Made by a program: the position numbers and the translations under genes. A stretch of 64,000 nucleotides of DNA from Nemertoderma westbladi (Eukaryota; Xenacoelomorpha; Nemertodermatida; Nemertodermatidae): positions 1-64,000 of the forward strand of contig JAUCBJ010007777.1 of the NCBI GenBank assembly GCA_032718475.1, written 5' to 3'. The notes below the pieces were generated by a model that was not told the DNA's origin, did no database searches, and worked only from the letters and a program-made list of their open reading frames with translations. Every line of letters begins with the position of its first letter. Positions within the stretch are counted from its first letter, which is position 1. Of the stretch, positions 20,501 to 28,522 are shown one piece after another.

Positions 20501-21364
20501 TTCCTCCATTTCTCGTCGTTGTCGGCAGAATTCTTGCTGTTGTCGAGCAACTTCTGACGTGACTATACTTCCCTCGCAGATTTCGCTACGAATACTCACC
20601 AGCGATTGATTTAGTATTCCCGGTGCCGATTCGATTTGTGCGAGTGAAGTTTCCCTCGTAGCCTCCGGCACGGTTTCCCAATCCCCGACGTCTTCGCCGC
20701 ACATGCGCAAGTGATCCGTCAGGTGTTTCAATTGTCCATCCAGTCGGTACAGTTCCTGTTCTTCCTCGGGTTGTAATAATTCGTCCGAAACTGACTCACC
20801 TAACAACTGGTCCGCTTGTTCCTGTTGTATCTGTCTAATCGTCGACTTAAACTGAATCAGTTTCTCTCTAGTGATCATTAGTTTCTCTAGGATTCTAAGT
20901 TGAGTATCCATGTCCTGTCTCTGTCTAGCTAGATCTTGTAAGCCAACTAAATTATCTACGGACTTATATACTTTACTCTGTACTCTAACCTGGAGGGTGT
21001 AGAACTCGAATCGAGACATCGGAGCGGTCAACCCGTCTAATATGCGTTGGCCTTCTCCAATACTCCTGGTTATATGCGCCATGTAACCTCCGACGCTTCT
21101 AACCACACTTTCTGTGCTTCCTGCTGAACTTACCAATTCCGTTTCCCTATATCTAGGTTGCGGAACAGCTAGAAAGTCCTCGGTCCTGCCGTCGCCTCGT
21201 ACTACGGCATCCGGTACTCCCGTTGGATGTACTGGTGACGCACACGGTGTAGGTTCGGTAGGCTCGCGAGTCTTCCCCTGTTGTTCTCCCGCTGCTGACT
21301 TATCCGCGTCACATGAGTCATAGTCGGTTTGTGTGTTCTTCGTATAGTCTTGTTTGTCACTCAT
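14591..21364 (-). CDS. BEL/Pao Gag-protease-integrase polyprotein lacking RT-RNase H
   Basis: One uninterrupted 2257-residue frame starts with MSDKQ at 21364. Residues ~110-470 are charged coiled coil. The Pao Gag domain is at ~850-1040. Zinc knuckles are at ~1105-1165 (CQYC, CWRCTRHGHVRKDC, CPSCGRNHD). A retropepsin-like ILDSASS (DSA in place of the usual DSG) is near 1278, and the Pao linker motif LIGTDQF is near 1386. Residues ~1420-1740 are low-complexity with DISPDGQPDTLL repeats, and no RT or RNase H motif is found. The integrase region resumes at ~1766, with an HHCC domain at ~1880-1918 and the catalytic triad in GIDCFGP, YSDQGTNF and WERLIRS. The frame is intact although the replication enzyme is missing, so it would depend on RT in trans. 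Confidence 0.88.
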   Translation of the reverse strand: MSDKQDYTKNTQTDYDSCDADKSAAGEQQGKTREPTEPTPCASPVHPTGVPDAVVRGDGRTEDFLAVPQPRYRETELVSSAGSTESVVRSVGGYMAHITRSIGEGQRILDGLTAPMSRFEFYTLQVRVQSKVYKSVDNLVGLQDLARQRQDMDTQLRILEKLMITREKLIQFKSTIRQIQQEQADQLLGESVSDELLQPEEEQELYRLDGQLKHLTDHLRMCGEDVGDWETVPEATRETSLAQIESAPGILNQSLVSIRSEICEGSIVTSEVARQQQEFCRQRREMEEQAQLLVMQAAVEEEKLRVANIARISHLQEQAELEAAEVERLEVDIARQAAAAAAESERQAAAAAAELERDRLVSEARAEMKTRQIKAQSAIRQAEFEAQQRQTEQREKTAKLHFELEKKARELANAEEDLDQKARDRSMRSRDGHDLDQLEVRHRQIQERKKEGSVGAPGRERQLVKDVCQRFPQVTHMFAPVTTKEPISIAGSSDISPIHGVTEHRFVIPDKFTPPRATSSPIPKVKVSNPPITDRSSLLVGPALLTTKQVSPPLTPKPVTHYDYPMTFRPTRPLDSNAVVRPPFNQFTSQSTTSRKTCEPTEQRRTVETRPFNQFTSQSTTSRKTCEPTEQRRTVDTRPVQFTSQSTTSRKTCEPTEQRRTVETRPFNQFTSQSTTSRKTCEPTEQRRSVDDVPKRNVRIHTTQRTRARRPPYPDDSSTSSESDYPKREVFRTGAADEYKRERSDNSFADNPPQNTPTQKALQPTDAISTQQFADILRPVVNKLAQIEERLEEVQTDSSRNSEFEHNRHPKGPQRPVPSNPTSYQGKAPRRENINQVTNQGRETLNVAEEIAKFAARQGLPVQQPPKFSGSSKHWHTFVDYIESQIAVCAFTSREKFNYLLQTLSGEPKRLAETFVGVPDAFELAYDRLTSIYGGTVSMARSVIEELCKGGAITKPVDLLKLADEIKNAITTLRSIGQLDYGNTPTVLLKIIGRLHHRLRREWRKVEYQREERGGFLKLEDVYLLISREAVVETRSNYTDQHIVAEGITLPSSSNRQKPQTTSTKTATYATPTESRQFSDGNRVSAPIGTKQTRQQLSADFNGCQYCEHLGKRYIGHKLRGCRQFRELNSEERRLQIRPLDSCWRCTRHGHVRKDCPNTDTCPSCGRNHDGLLHTDSHTPTKRFAREHPEAAARCDAAYRKRESKTTPTFVTHIEDCFSEQSGSSDEESEDDEYSNGDEQPSIALLTTDQLKGFSVIPIKVTGTKGSKRIYAILDSASSHSYVDEKIADVVTDLRQGKHVSYTVSSMHGQRAIPVTRVKLDLDSLLPRSQHSERERSLLPFRDLTFAATKDFSNLLGPVPAQSLEDRKYFRHLGVPECPANYRSVAMLIGTDQFNLHQVWETRPSAVVAGNAYACRTPIGWYTRAPVRTLDVSDEEDDVQSTCSLLTINSIHSFSHDVDHTTLHTKHNRRVTSMISHKEQLIHKVSLELGEKTSQLEIPSTTDDRLASLPTPTTPTMPVDTKKRTTAAKLKKKPKAKWKDITSKVKRGRLASLSTPDISPDGQPDTLLDSQPDISPDGQPDTLLDSQPDILPDISRNVPPDVSNTLTYSKAAVSLLERPSIDKLPILTHLSNHKHGETSCIADVGSTYANVNTGVTLRSRDIPNLQPVVRPGINVGRKLSLPKPADPIEFKPPLTIDLQSTDNQGKKTKKDKLLVDPDGSTVNKGILTGGPVGPSSNSKPSKISIDLPDDVTNTYVDRIVNLTDSWSNACRKLAWIVRFVQYVKGKRDFTRRLTLAEIERCEIKLIRHYQLRYFAREFTSISQGQPIKSSPILSWSPIIYNGLICHKSRLQNIDFNTNFRYPIIIPQHHELQRAMILDAHLHLKHAGRHHCLSYLRTRFVLIRPSKALSSVTRTCIICKKVHSRIGTQEMSELPQARLQAFRPPFTETGIDCFGPIHTKRGRILVKRWGLIFTCMSSRAVHIERVMDLSTNAFILALRRFIARRGLVKCLYSDQGTNFVGARNEIARAFKKLDHDQISNELQPHKIVWKFNPPDSPWRGGVWERLIRSIKTAMAKVIPVNHILTDDQLTTLFVEIEAILNTRPIVLVPDDKQSQFALTPAHLLMQAPTTLTPISIPIESDSYGRKAWKITQLLANKFWEIWQNHYLPSISARTNWYNNTRALKPGDHVLLAEVNLKRRFWITGVILATHPSMDGVTRTVTVRTIDGRTVDRPTQRLVLLEETRNESGDYKSPPNTSK
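16575..16705 (-). repeat. 48-bp in-frame repeats encoding DISPDGQPDTLLDSQP
   Basis: Two full units plus partial ones encode DISPDGQPDTLLDSQP in the region where RT would normally be. The unit is a multiple of three, so the frame is kept. The protein segment is probably disordered. Confidence 0.75.
19290..19620 (-). repeat. Four ~84-bp in-frame repeats in gag
   Basis: Four tandem units of 28 codons (one unit 27) encode variants of a Ser/Thr/Arg-rich block containing TSQSTTSRKTCEPTEQRR. Spacings between equivalent positions are 84, 81 and 84 bp. Each unit carries one copy of the dispersed GGCTCRCRAGTCTTCC motif. Confidence 0.9.
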
Positions 21365-22173
21365 TTCGGTAGTTGTAAGTCAAGTAAAGTGAGTGTCAAA
21401 GTATCGAGTTTTACCGTATTTATATCTAAACGGTACTAATTACAGTCTTATAAAATTAGCCTACCGGCTGATTTTATAGCAGATGGATAAAATTAGCCTA
21501 AACGGCCAATTTTACAGCAAATAAATGTCACGGAATAAGTATATAATAAAATTAGCCTAGCGGCCAATTTTATAACAAATAAATCGGATAACGATATGCG
21601 TTATCAAAAGGTAAATTAAATACAATAATACGGACTAATTCAGCAATGAACAAAGAAATCATACGGAATGCATAAATACTTGAGACAGTGGAACCCACAA
21701 TAATTTTAACTAATACGGTAATGCCTAACTTATTTATGCAACTTTTCGAACTCACCCACTCCAATAATTCTCCAGAAAAACAGATTCCCAGATACAAACC
21801 GAACGTGAACCTTTCCGTTTTTAACGTTGCGGACGAAACGCGATTTTCCCAACCAAAGTTGTTGAGTTATCTATCTCCCAAACTTGCTAAACACGGTCTT
21901 GCTCCCGTTACAGTCTAGAAATGAGTTCTGAATCCTGAAAAACAAAAGAGTTAGGTTTTACTTTACGAAAATTTTGTACCGGTACAATATGGTATTTTAA
22001 ACCCTTTTAAACACCGGTATTCAATTCCAAAATATTTTACACGCGGTTCAAATCAAATTTTATTTCAAAAAATTAGCACTTAGCTAATCAAATACAAATT
22101 TTTACCTCAAAATACAGAATTTTCAAATAACTTTAGTCCTACCGAACCGTAGTTCAGTAAAACATATTCCTAC
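21365..22173 (-). other. 5' leader of the RT-less element
   Basis: About 810 bp between the 5' LTR-like repeat and the gag start. It contains three TAAAATTAGCC hairpin repeats near the gag end and otherwise AT-rich sequence. No clear tRNA primer-binding site was seen directly next to the repeat. Confidence 0.5.
21450..21573 (-). repeat. Three hairpin repeats just upstream of gag
   Basis: Copies at about 21451-21476, 21488-21513 and 21547-21573 each contain TAAAATTAGCCTA and a complementary GGCCAATTTTA arm separated by a few bases. Each could fold into a short AU-rich stem with a GC cap. Position just before gag on the element transcript is where packaging or dimer signals sit in other LTR elements; that role is inference. 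Confidence 0.65.
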
Positions 22174-24083
22174 TAAATTGGAGAGATACGCCTATTCCTA
22201 CTATCGGAAGAAACGGTAACAATACCTGCAATATCCTACTGTAAAGTTTGTAAATCAAATCATAAATCCGACCTTCTCACCAAAACAGTAAACCCCAAGT
22301 AAGCGAATATATTGCAGTATCGATCTCTTTTAACCGGTGAGGCAGAAAACAGTCTACGAGCAGACAAACTTCGATAAAACAAAATCCCGCGCAGCGAATC
22401 CTAAAATCAGGCTGACTCACTGACGGACTAAGAGGCTCGTATACTTTGCCGCGGTGTGATTTATATGGTTGGGCGAAGGGACGCTAGCTAGGTACAGAGC
22501 AGATTTGGAGATGTCTAACTAGCGGGCAAAGTGCAGTAAGGACGAAAGTTAATTTTATATATTTTGAGGTGTAAATAATTTCTAACGCGCGTGTGTTAAT
22601 TCTGAACGGTCAAAGCAGTTTTGCTCCTTCACATATATAATTACTGGGTACGGTGTGCATTTACGAATATTCTAATTTTGTAACTTGTAGGTCCAATACT
22701 CACGAATGGTAAGGTTCCTTCCCCTCTTGCGTATTTCCAGGACTCAAATTCAGGCATAAGGTTAATACTACGCCCAGAATTCGGCAATTTTAGGTACCAG
22801 GTCCCTGATACTAAGAAGAGATGTGTTAGTTTACTACGGTAGGCGTACGGGTACTAATAGCTATCCTGGCTCCTATCTAGAATTTTAGTCACCCAGGTAG
22901 TCCAGGTAACTTCCTATTAGGGCGTTGGCGGGGACACGGTAGATGTTAGTATATCCCTGATAGCCTCAATTTATTTGCGCCTAGTGTAAACTGCCCTACC
23001 GCCTGAACGGTACAATCCCAATTCAGGTGAAAACACAGCAACCCCCTAGCCTACAAGTTCTGATGTAATAGACACCGTTGTACGGTAAATAGTCGCACAC
23101 ACACCTGTACTTAGCAAGAGTTAAGCGTACAGTTTGCTGCACCCTAACCAATGTGTATGCCTTGTACCGGTGTGCCTACGTCCTATCTGCGTACTAGTAT
23201 CTGCTCTCTCTCCCTCTCCCCCGTAGGAATATGAAGGTCTACTGCGGTTTTCCCTGAATCAAGACAGTACAGTCCCTATGATGTAATTTTAGGCTTGCAG
23301 CGTGTCACTACGTCTACCTTTGATCTTTTGGTCTTATACTTAGGTAGCAAGGATCGAACGCTGTCTAACCTTTCAGGCGATGGGCGAATAACACTAGATG
23401 GTATTGCGGGTTGTCTCTCGTCTACATTCCCGTGATGTTCCCGTTCATTGCTGCGGCCCGATCTCTAGCTGGCCATCCTGTCCCTGAGTTTGTTCACCGT
23501 AGTGAAACCATATTAAAACAGATAGAAAGGCTGAGAGATGTGACTAGTATTTCTGACTTTATTACAAAACATATAATAACTATTATACAATAAACAATGT
23601 AATCTGAAATAAGACAGAAAGCGAATGATGGAAATTGCAGTGATAACTAATGAACAAATCGCACCTTTATATACTAAATTTGTGCTGCAATCAATCGAGA
23701 AAATTCTCGATTGTTCTATGGGTTCTAACAAGGTTTTAAAGATAGCTTATTGGTCCAGCTAATATATAACTTGCACGACATTGGTTACAATCAAATAACT
23801 ACAGCCTTATTGGTACAGACAAATGCAATTAATTTGTAGCGGTTAATTTAAATGAGTTGAAATTCTGCACAAAAAATAATTCGCACTCACTAGGATTCGA
23901 ACTCGATACCTACTACACATATAATTTCCAACGCTCTACCAACTGAGCTACTGAACCACTTGACCGATAGATGCATAATAGATAGAACCAATACTAATGA
24001 GAACTCAAAGCAATCTTTACAAAGTTAATTCGAATAAAATAAAATTTTGAAAATCCACGGCATTTAGGGAATATAATTCTATA
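22174..24083 (-). repeat. LTR-like direct repeat, copy 2 (element 5' side)
   Basis: This is the partner of 8278-10190, 1910 bp long, differing by about 20 scattered substitutions and one-base indels. It carries the same tRNA-like segment at 23882-23957. Outside its right end at 24084 the sequence is unique, and the flank does not match the left flank at 8277. Confidence 0.85.
23882..23957 (-). other. tRNA-like sequence, second copy
   Basis: This matches the segment at 9989-10064, with the same A-box and B-box words and one visible substitution. Its presence in both repeats means it was part of the repeat before the element inserted. Confidence 0.55.
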
Positions 24084-24385
24084 GTGGAAATAGCTTGATA
24101 ATTATCTTAGAGGTCGTAAATATATCCCCTACATTGTTAATAATAATAATTAATACATGTGTTTGTTTTTTTTATCTATTTTTATATATTTCTGGAACTG
24201 AAGTGCAAATATGAATATTATTATTATGAATAAGAAATGAAGGTGAACGAACAACTACAGTAAATGTGGTATTTTGTTTGGCTGTATTTCCTGTATAACA
24301 GATTCATTGAAAGCGAAAGGTACGTATGTAAGTGGCATCATGGAGTTTGCATATAACTATGCGTACATACATACATACGTCTGAG

Positions 24386-27384
24386 CTAGGTCCACTCACC
24401 CTCAGCTGACTCAGACACCACTGTGTATCTATCTAGGTCCACTCACCCTCAACCGACTCAGACACCACTGTGTATCTAATCTAGGTCCACTCACCCTCAG
24501 CTGACTCAGACACCACTGTGTATCTATCTAGGTCCACTCAGCCTCAACCGACTCAGACACCACTGTGTATCTAATCTAGGTCCACTCACCCTCAGCTGAC
24601 TCAGACACCACTGTGTATCTATCTAGGTCCACTCACCCTCAACCGACTCAGACACCACTGTGTATCTAATCTAGGTCCACTCACCCTCAGCTGACTCAGA
24701 CACCACTGTGTATCTATCTAGGTCCACTCACCCTCAGCCGACTAGACACCACTGTGTATCTAATCTAGGTCCACTCACCCTCAGCTGACTAGACACCACT
24801 GTGTATCTATCTAGGTCCACTCACCCTCAGCCGACTCAGACACCACTGTGTATCTATCTAGGTCCACTCACCCTCAGCCGACTCAGACACCACTGTGTAT
24901 CTATCTAGGTCCACTCACCCTCAGCCGACTAGACACCACTGTGTATCTAATCTAGGTCCACTCACCCTCAGCTGACTAGACACCACTGTGTATCTATCTA
25001 GGTCCACTCACCCTCAGCCGACTCAGACACCACTGTGTATCTAATCTAGGTCCACTCACCCTCAGCCGACTAGACACCACTGTGTATCTATCTAGGTCCA
25101 CTCACCCTCAGCCGACTCAGACACCACTGTGTATCTATCTAGGTCCACTCACCCTCAGCCGACTAGACACCACTGTGTATCTATCTAGGTCCACTCACCC
25201 TCAGCCGACTCAGACACCACTGTGTATCTATCTAGGTCCACTCACCCTCAACCGACTCAGACACCACCGTGTATCTATCTAGGTCCACTCACCCTCAGCT
25301 GACTCAGACACCACTGTGTATCTATCTAGGTCCACTCGCCCTCAGCCGACTAGACACCACTGTGTATCTATCTAGGTCCACTCACCCTCAGCCGACTCAG
25401 ACACCACTGTGTATCTATCTAGGTCCACTCAGCCTCAACCGACTCAGACACTACTGTGTATCTATCTAGGTCCACTCACCCTCAGCCGACTAGACACCAC
25501 TGTGTATCTATCTAGGTCCACTCACCCTCAGCCGACTCAGACACCACTGTGTATCTATCTAGGTCTACTCACCCTCATCCGACTCAGACACCACTGTGTA
25601 TCTATCTAGGTCCTCTCAGCCTCAACCGACTCAGACACTACTGTGTATCTATCTAGGTCCACTCACCCTCAGCCGACTAGACACTACTGTGTATCTATCT
25701 AGGTCCACTCACCCTCAGCCGACTAGACACCACTGTGTATCTATCTAGGTCCACTCACCCTCAGCCGACTCAGACACCACTGTGTATCTATCTAGGTCCA
25801 CTCACCCTCAGCCGACTAGACACCACTGTGTATCTATCTAGGTCCACTCACCCTCAGCCGACTCAGACACCACTGTGTATCTCTCTAGGTCCACTCACCC
25901 TCAGCCGACTCAGACACCACTGTGTATCTATCTAGGTCCACTCACCCTCAGCCGACTCAGACACCACTGTGTATCTATCTAGGTCCACTCACCCTCAGCC
26001 GACTCAGACACCACTGTGTATCTATCTAGGTCCACTCACCCTCAGCCGACTCAGACACCACTGTGTATCTATCTAGGTCCACTCACCCTCAGCCGACTCA
26101 GACACTACTGTGTATCTATCTAGGTCCTCTCAGCCTCAACCGACTCAGACACCACTGTGTATCTATCTAGGTCCTCTCAGCCTCAACCGACTCAGACACC
26201 ACTGTGTATCTATCTAGGTCCACTCACCCTCAGCCGACTCAGACACCACTGTGTATCTATCTAGGTCCTCTCAGCCTCAACCGACTCAGACAACACTGTG
26301 TATCTATCTAGGTCCTCTCAGCCTCAACCGACTCAGACACCACTGTGTATCTATCTAGGTCCACTCACCCTCAGCCGACTAGACACCACTGTGTATCTAT
26401 CTAGGTCCTCTCAGCCTCAACCGACTCAGACACCACTGTGTATCTATCTAGGTCCTCTCAGCCTCAACCGACTCAGACACCACTGTGTATCTATCTAGGT
26501 CCACTCACCCTCAGCCGACTCAGACACCACTGTGTATCTATCTAGGTCCACTCACCCTCAGCCGACTCAGACACCACTGTGTATCTATCTAGGTCCACTC
26601 ACCCTCAGCCGACTCAGACACCACTGTGTATCTATCTAGGTCCACTCACCCTCAGCCGACTCAGACACCACTGTGTATATATCTAGGTCCACTCAGCCTC
26701 AACCGACTCAGACACTACTGTGTATCTCTCTAGGTCCACTCACCCTCAGCCGACTCAGACACCACTGTGTATCTATCTAGGTCCACTCACCCCCAGCCGA
26801 CTCAGACACCACTGTGTATCTATCTAGGTCCACTCACCCTCAGCCGACTCAGACACCACTGTGTATCTATCTAGGTCCACTCACCCTCAGCTGACTCAGA
26901 CACCACTGTGTATCTATCTAGGTCCACTCAACCGACTCTGACACCACTGTGTATCTATCTAGGTCCACTCACCCTCAGCTGATTCAGACACCACTGTGTA
27001 TCTATATCTAGGTCCACTCACCCTCAGCCGACTCAGAAACCACCGTGTATCTATCTAGGTCCACTCACCCTCAGCTGATTCAGACACCACTGTGTATCTA
27101 TATCTAGGTCCACTCACCCTCAGCCGACTCAGACACCACTGTGTATCTATCTAGGTCCACTCACCCTCAGCTGACTCAGACACCACTGTGTATCTATCTA
27201 GGTCCACTCAACCGACTCTGACACCACTGTGTATCTATCTAGGTCCACTCACCCTCAGCTGATTCAGACACCACTGTGTATCTATATCTAGGTCCACTCA
27301 CCCTCAGCTGATTCAGACACCACTGTGTATCTATATCTAGGTCCACTCACCCTCAGCCGACTCAGAAACCACCGTGTATCTAGG
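24386..27384 (-). repeat. 47-bp minisatellite, ~64 copies, derived from a PPIP5K exon-donor junction
   Basis: Units of 46-48 bp (plus strand CTAGGTCCACTCACCCTCAG and on) fill 3 kb. On the minus strand the unit is the last ~29 bases of the PPIP5K exon at 27351-27504 plus its splice donor GTGAGT and a few intron bases, so the exon tail is the first unit of the array. Variants differ by GACTCAGA/GACTAGA, CAGCC/CAGCT/CAACC and CTATC/CTAATC. The left 600 bp alternates two unit types. Because 47 is not a multiple of three, short frames recur in all phases and are not genes. Confidence 0.95.
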
Positions 27385-27504
27385 TAAGGCGATACCTTCT
27401 TCCTGCAGTATTGCGTAGACTTTCCTGCGATCCATTAACACGTACTGCATCTCAAGATCGTTTATAACAAATGGATTCCGCAGTTTCGCGTAATTTATTG
27501 CTTT
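27351..27504 (-). CDS. PPIP5K: PPIP5K (VIP1) inositol pyrophosphate kinase, exon C
   Basis: The acceptor GTGATTCCAG precedes 27504, and the exon reads [19 protein letters not shown] followed by the [15 protein letters not shown] block. This is the strongly conserved N-terminal kinase region of PPIP5K, which phosphorylates InsP6 and 5-InsP7 in the cytosol to make inositol pyrophosphates. The exon continues phase 0 from exon B (PLE then KAI). It ends at GAGG before donor GTGAGT at 27350. Beyond the donor the same exon-end/donor unit is repeated about 64 times. Reading through the first donor reaches a TAG within five codons. The next exon is not found between here and the element at 24083. Confidence 0.9.
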
Positions 27505-27645
27505 CTGGAATCACAATAATGAAATCGTTGTCCTACAGATAGATAATAATAATAATAATATCAGCAATAGTAATAGAATACACTAGTTAATGGACGCGAT
27601 TGCCTATGGCAATTGGTTGTGGTAATAATATAAGTCTGAAACAAG

Positions 27646-28020
27646 TCTAAGTGAATGAGACCCGTTGTGTGTACAGACTCACCTCTAAGGGAAACCCTTC
27701 ACTGAAGAAACTAACTAAAGTCTAGGAGAAAGAGACCCGTTGTGTGTACAGGCTCACCTCTAAGGGAAACCCTTCACTGAAGAAACTAACTAAAGTCTAG
27801 GAGAAAGAGACCCGTTGTGTGTACAGACTCACCTCTAAGGGAAACCCTTCACTGAAGAAACTAACTAAAGTCTATGAGAAAGAGACCCGTTGTGTGTACT
27901 GACTCACCTCTAAGGGAAACCCTTCACTGAAGAAACTAACTAAAGTCTAGGAGAAAGAGACCCGTTGTGTGTACAGACTCACCTCTAAGGGAAACCCTTC
28001 ACTGAAGAAACTAACTAAAC
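27646..28020 (-). repeat. 75-bp tandem array (5 copies) of exon end, donor and acceptor-like intron
   Basis: Equivalent positions fall at 27646, 27721, 27796, 27871 and 27946, an exact 75 bp period. On the minus strand each unit holds the last 36 or so bases of PPIP5K exon B, the donor GTGAGT, and 36 bases ending in TCTTTCTCCTAG, an acceptor-like sequence. The right-most unit is the true exon end. Identity between units is very high. Confidence 0.95.
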
Positions 28021-28139
28021 AGTCACAATGAGGCCAATCTTCTATAGGATGATTTAGAATAACAACTTCTTCGAAAGTGATTATTCTAAAGAAATGCATG
28101 TTCTCCAGTCTACTCAATATTTCCTTCATGGGCTTTGAT
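27983..28139 (-). CDS. PPIP5K: PPIP5K (VIP1) inositol pyrophosphate kinase, exon B
   Basis: The acceptor TTCCTCAATAG precedes 28139. The 157 bp exon encodes [32 protein letters not shown] and FFSEGFPLE, all diagnostic of the PPIP5K N-terminal domain. It ends with GAG before donor GTGAGT at 27982. Its first base completes a codon begun by exon A (AG plus A, giving Arg). Reading past the donor reaches a TAG 12 codons on. The exon 3' end is the template of the 75 bp array that follows it. Confidence 0.93.
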
Positions 28140-28433
28140 CTATTGAGGAAATCAAGGTAAACAAAATACATGATAACTCGTTGTTAAGTAAATTAATAGC
28201 AAAACCAAACTTTGCCTAGTTCATATCGTTTCTAAAATATTTTTCGATTTTTTTTTAAAAGTACAAAACATTTATTAAATAATACACGCATATACGTCTG
28301 AATATCAGACTATTTAAACTGATGTGTGAAGGTTTTCTTTATATAAATATTAGTTTTATTTAGTCAGTTTTTCACTCAATCTATCGCTATTAATACCTCA
28401 CCACCCTCCATGGGGTTATTTTCCATTACTTAC

Positions 28434-28522
28434 CTGGATTTCTTCTCCATCGCACAAATTCCGATAGTAATAACCTCAGATAGACCTTCAAGATCATCCG
28501 TTTCACTTCCAGTATAGAAATC
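28434..28522 (-). CDS. PPIP5K: PPIP5K (VIP1) inositol pyrophosphate kinase, exon A
   Basis: The exon runs from an acceptor ATATTTAG before 28522 to the donor GTAAGT at 28433. It encodes an acidic lead (ETDDLEGL) and then VITIGICAMEKKS, the conserved first strand of the PPIP5K kinase region. Joined to exon B it gives the family pattern GICAM..KK..SKPM. The 5' exon with the start codon is not identified; it should lie to the right, beyond 28522 on the minus strand. Confidence 0.85.

Larger units (their letters stand above)
10491..21276 (+). repeat. Dispersed 16-bp motif GGCTCGCGAGTCTTCC in the element interior
   Basis: The word, with small changes such as GGCTCACAAGTCTTCC and GGCTCGCAAGTCTTCC, occurs at 10491, 12192 (weak), 14291, 16708, 16839 (weak), 19317, 19401, 19482, 19566 and 21261 on the plus strand. 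Three copies are noncoding. The coding copies are read in two frames, giving REPTEP-like peptides in one and RLASL-like peptides in the other. Four copies belong to the 84 bp repeats of gag; the others are isolated. Confidence 0.75.
8278..24083 (-). mobile_element. 15.8 kb RT-less BEL/Pao-like element between 1.9 kb direct repeats
   Basis: Two near-identical direct repeats (8278-10190 and 22174-24083) flank an internal region coding on the minus strand. In element order this is an 810 bp leader with hairpin repeats, a 2257-codon Gag-protease-integrase frame, about 550 bp of spacer, an accessory reading-frame group, and about 2 kb of 3' noncoding DNA. The repeats behave as LTRs by position and similarity (about 20 differences counted by eye over 1.9 kb), which implies a fairly young insertion. 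They do not start TG or end CA, and I find no target-site duplication, so the exact ends and mechanism are uncertain. Reverse transcriptase and RNase H are absent. Confidence 0.7.

Noticed and set aside
24084-24380. Next PPIP5K exon between the 47-bp array and the BEL-like element
   Set aside because: Minus-strand translation shows none of the conserved kinase segments expected after exon C.
25082-26498. Series of ~66-codon frames (MYLSRSTHPQ...)
   Set aside because: They arise from reading a 47 bp repeat through successive phases and repeat in register with the array.
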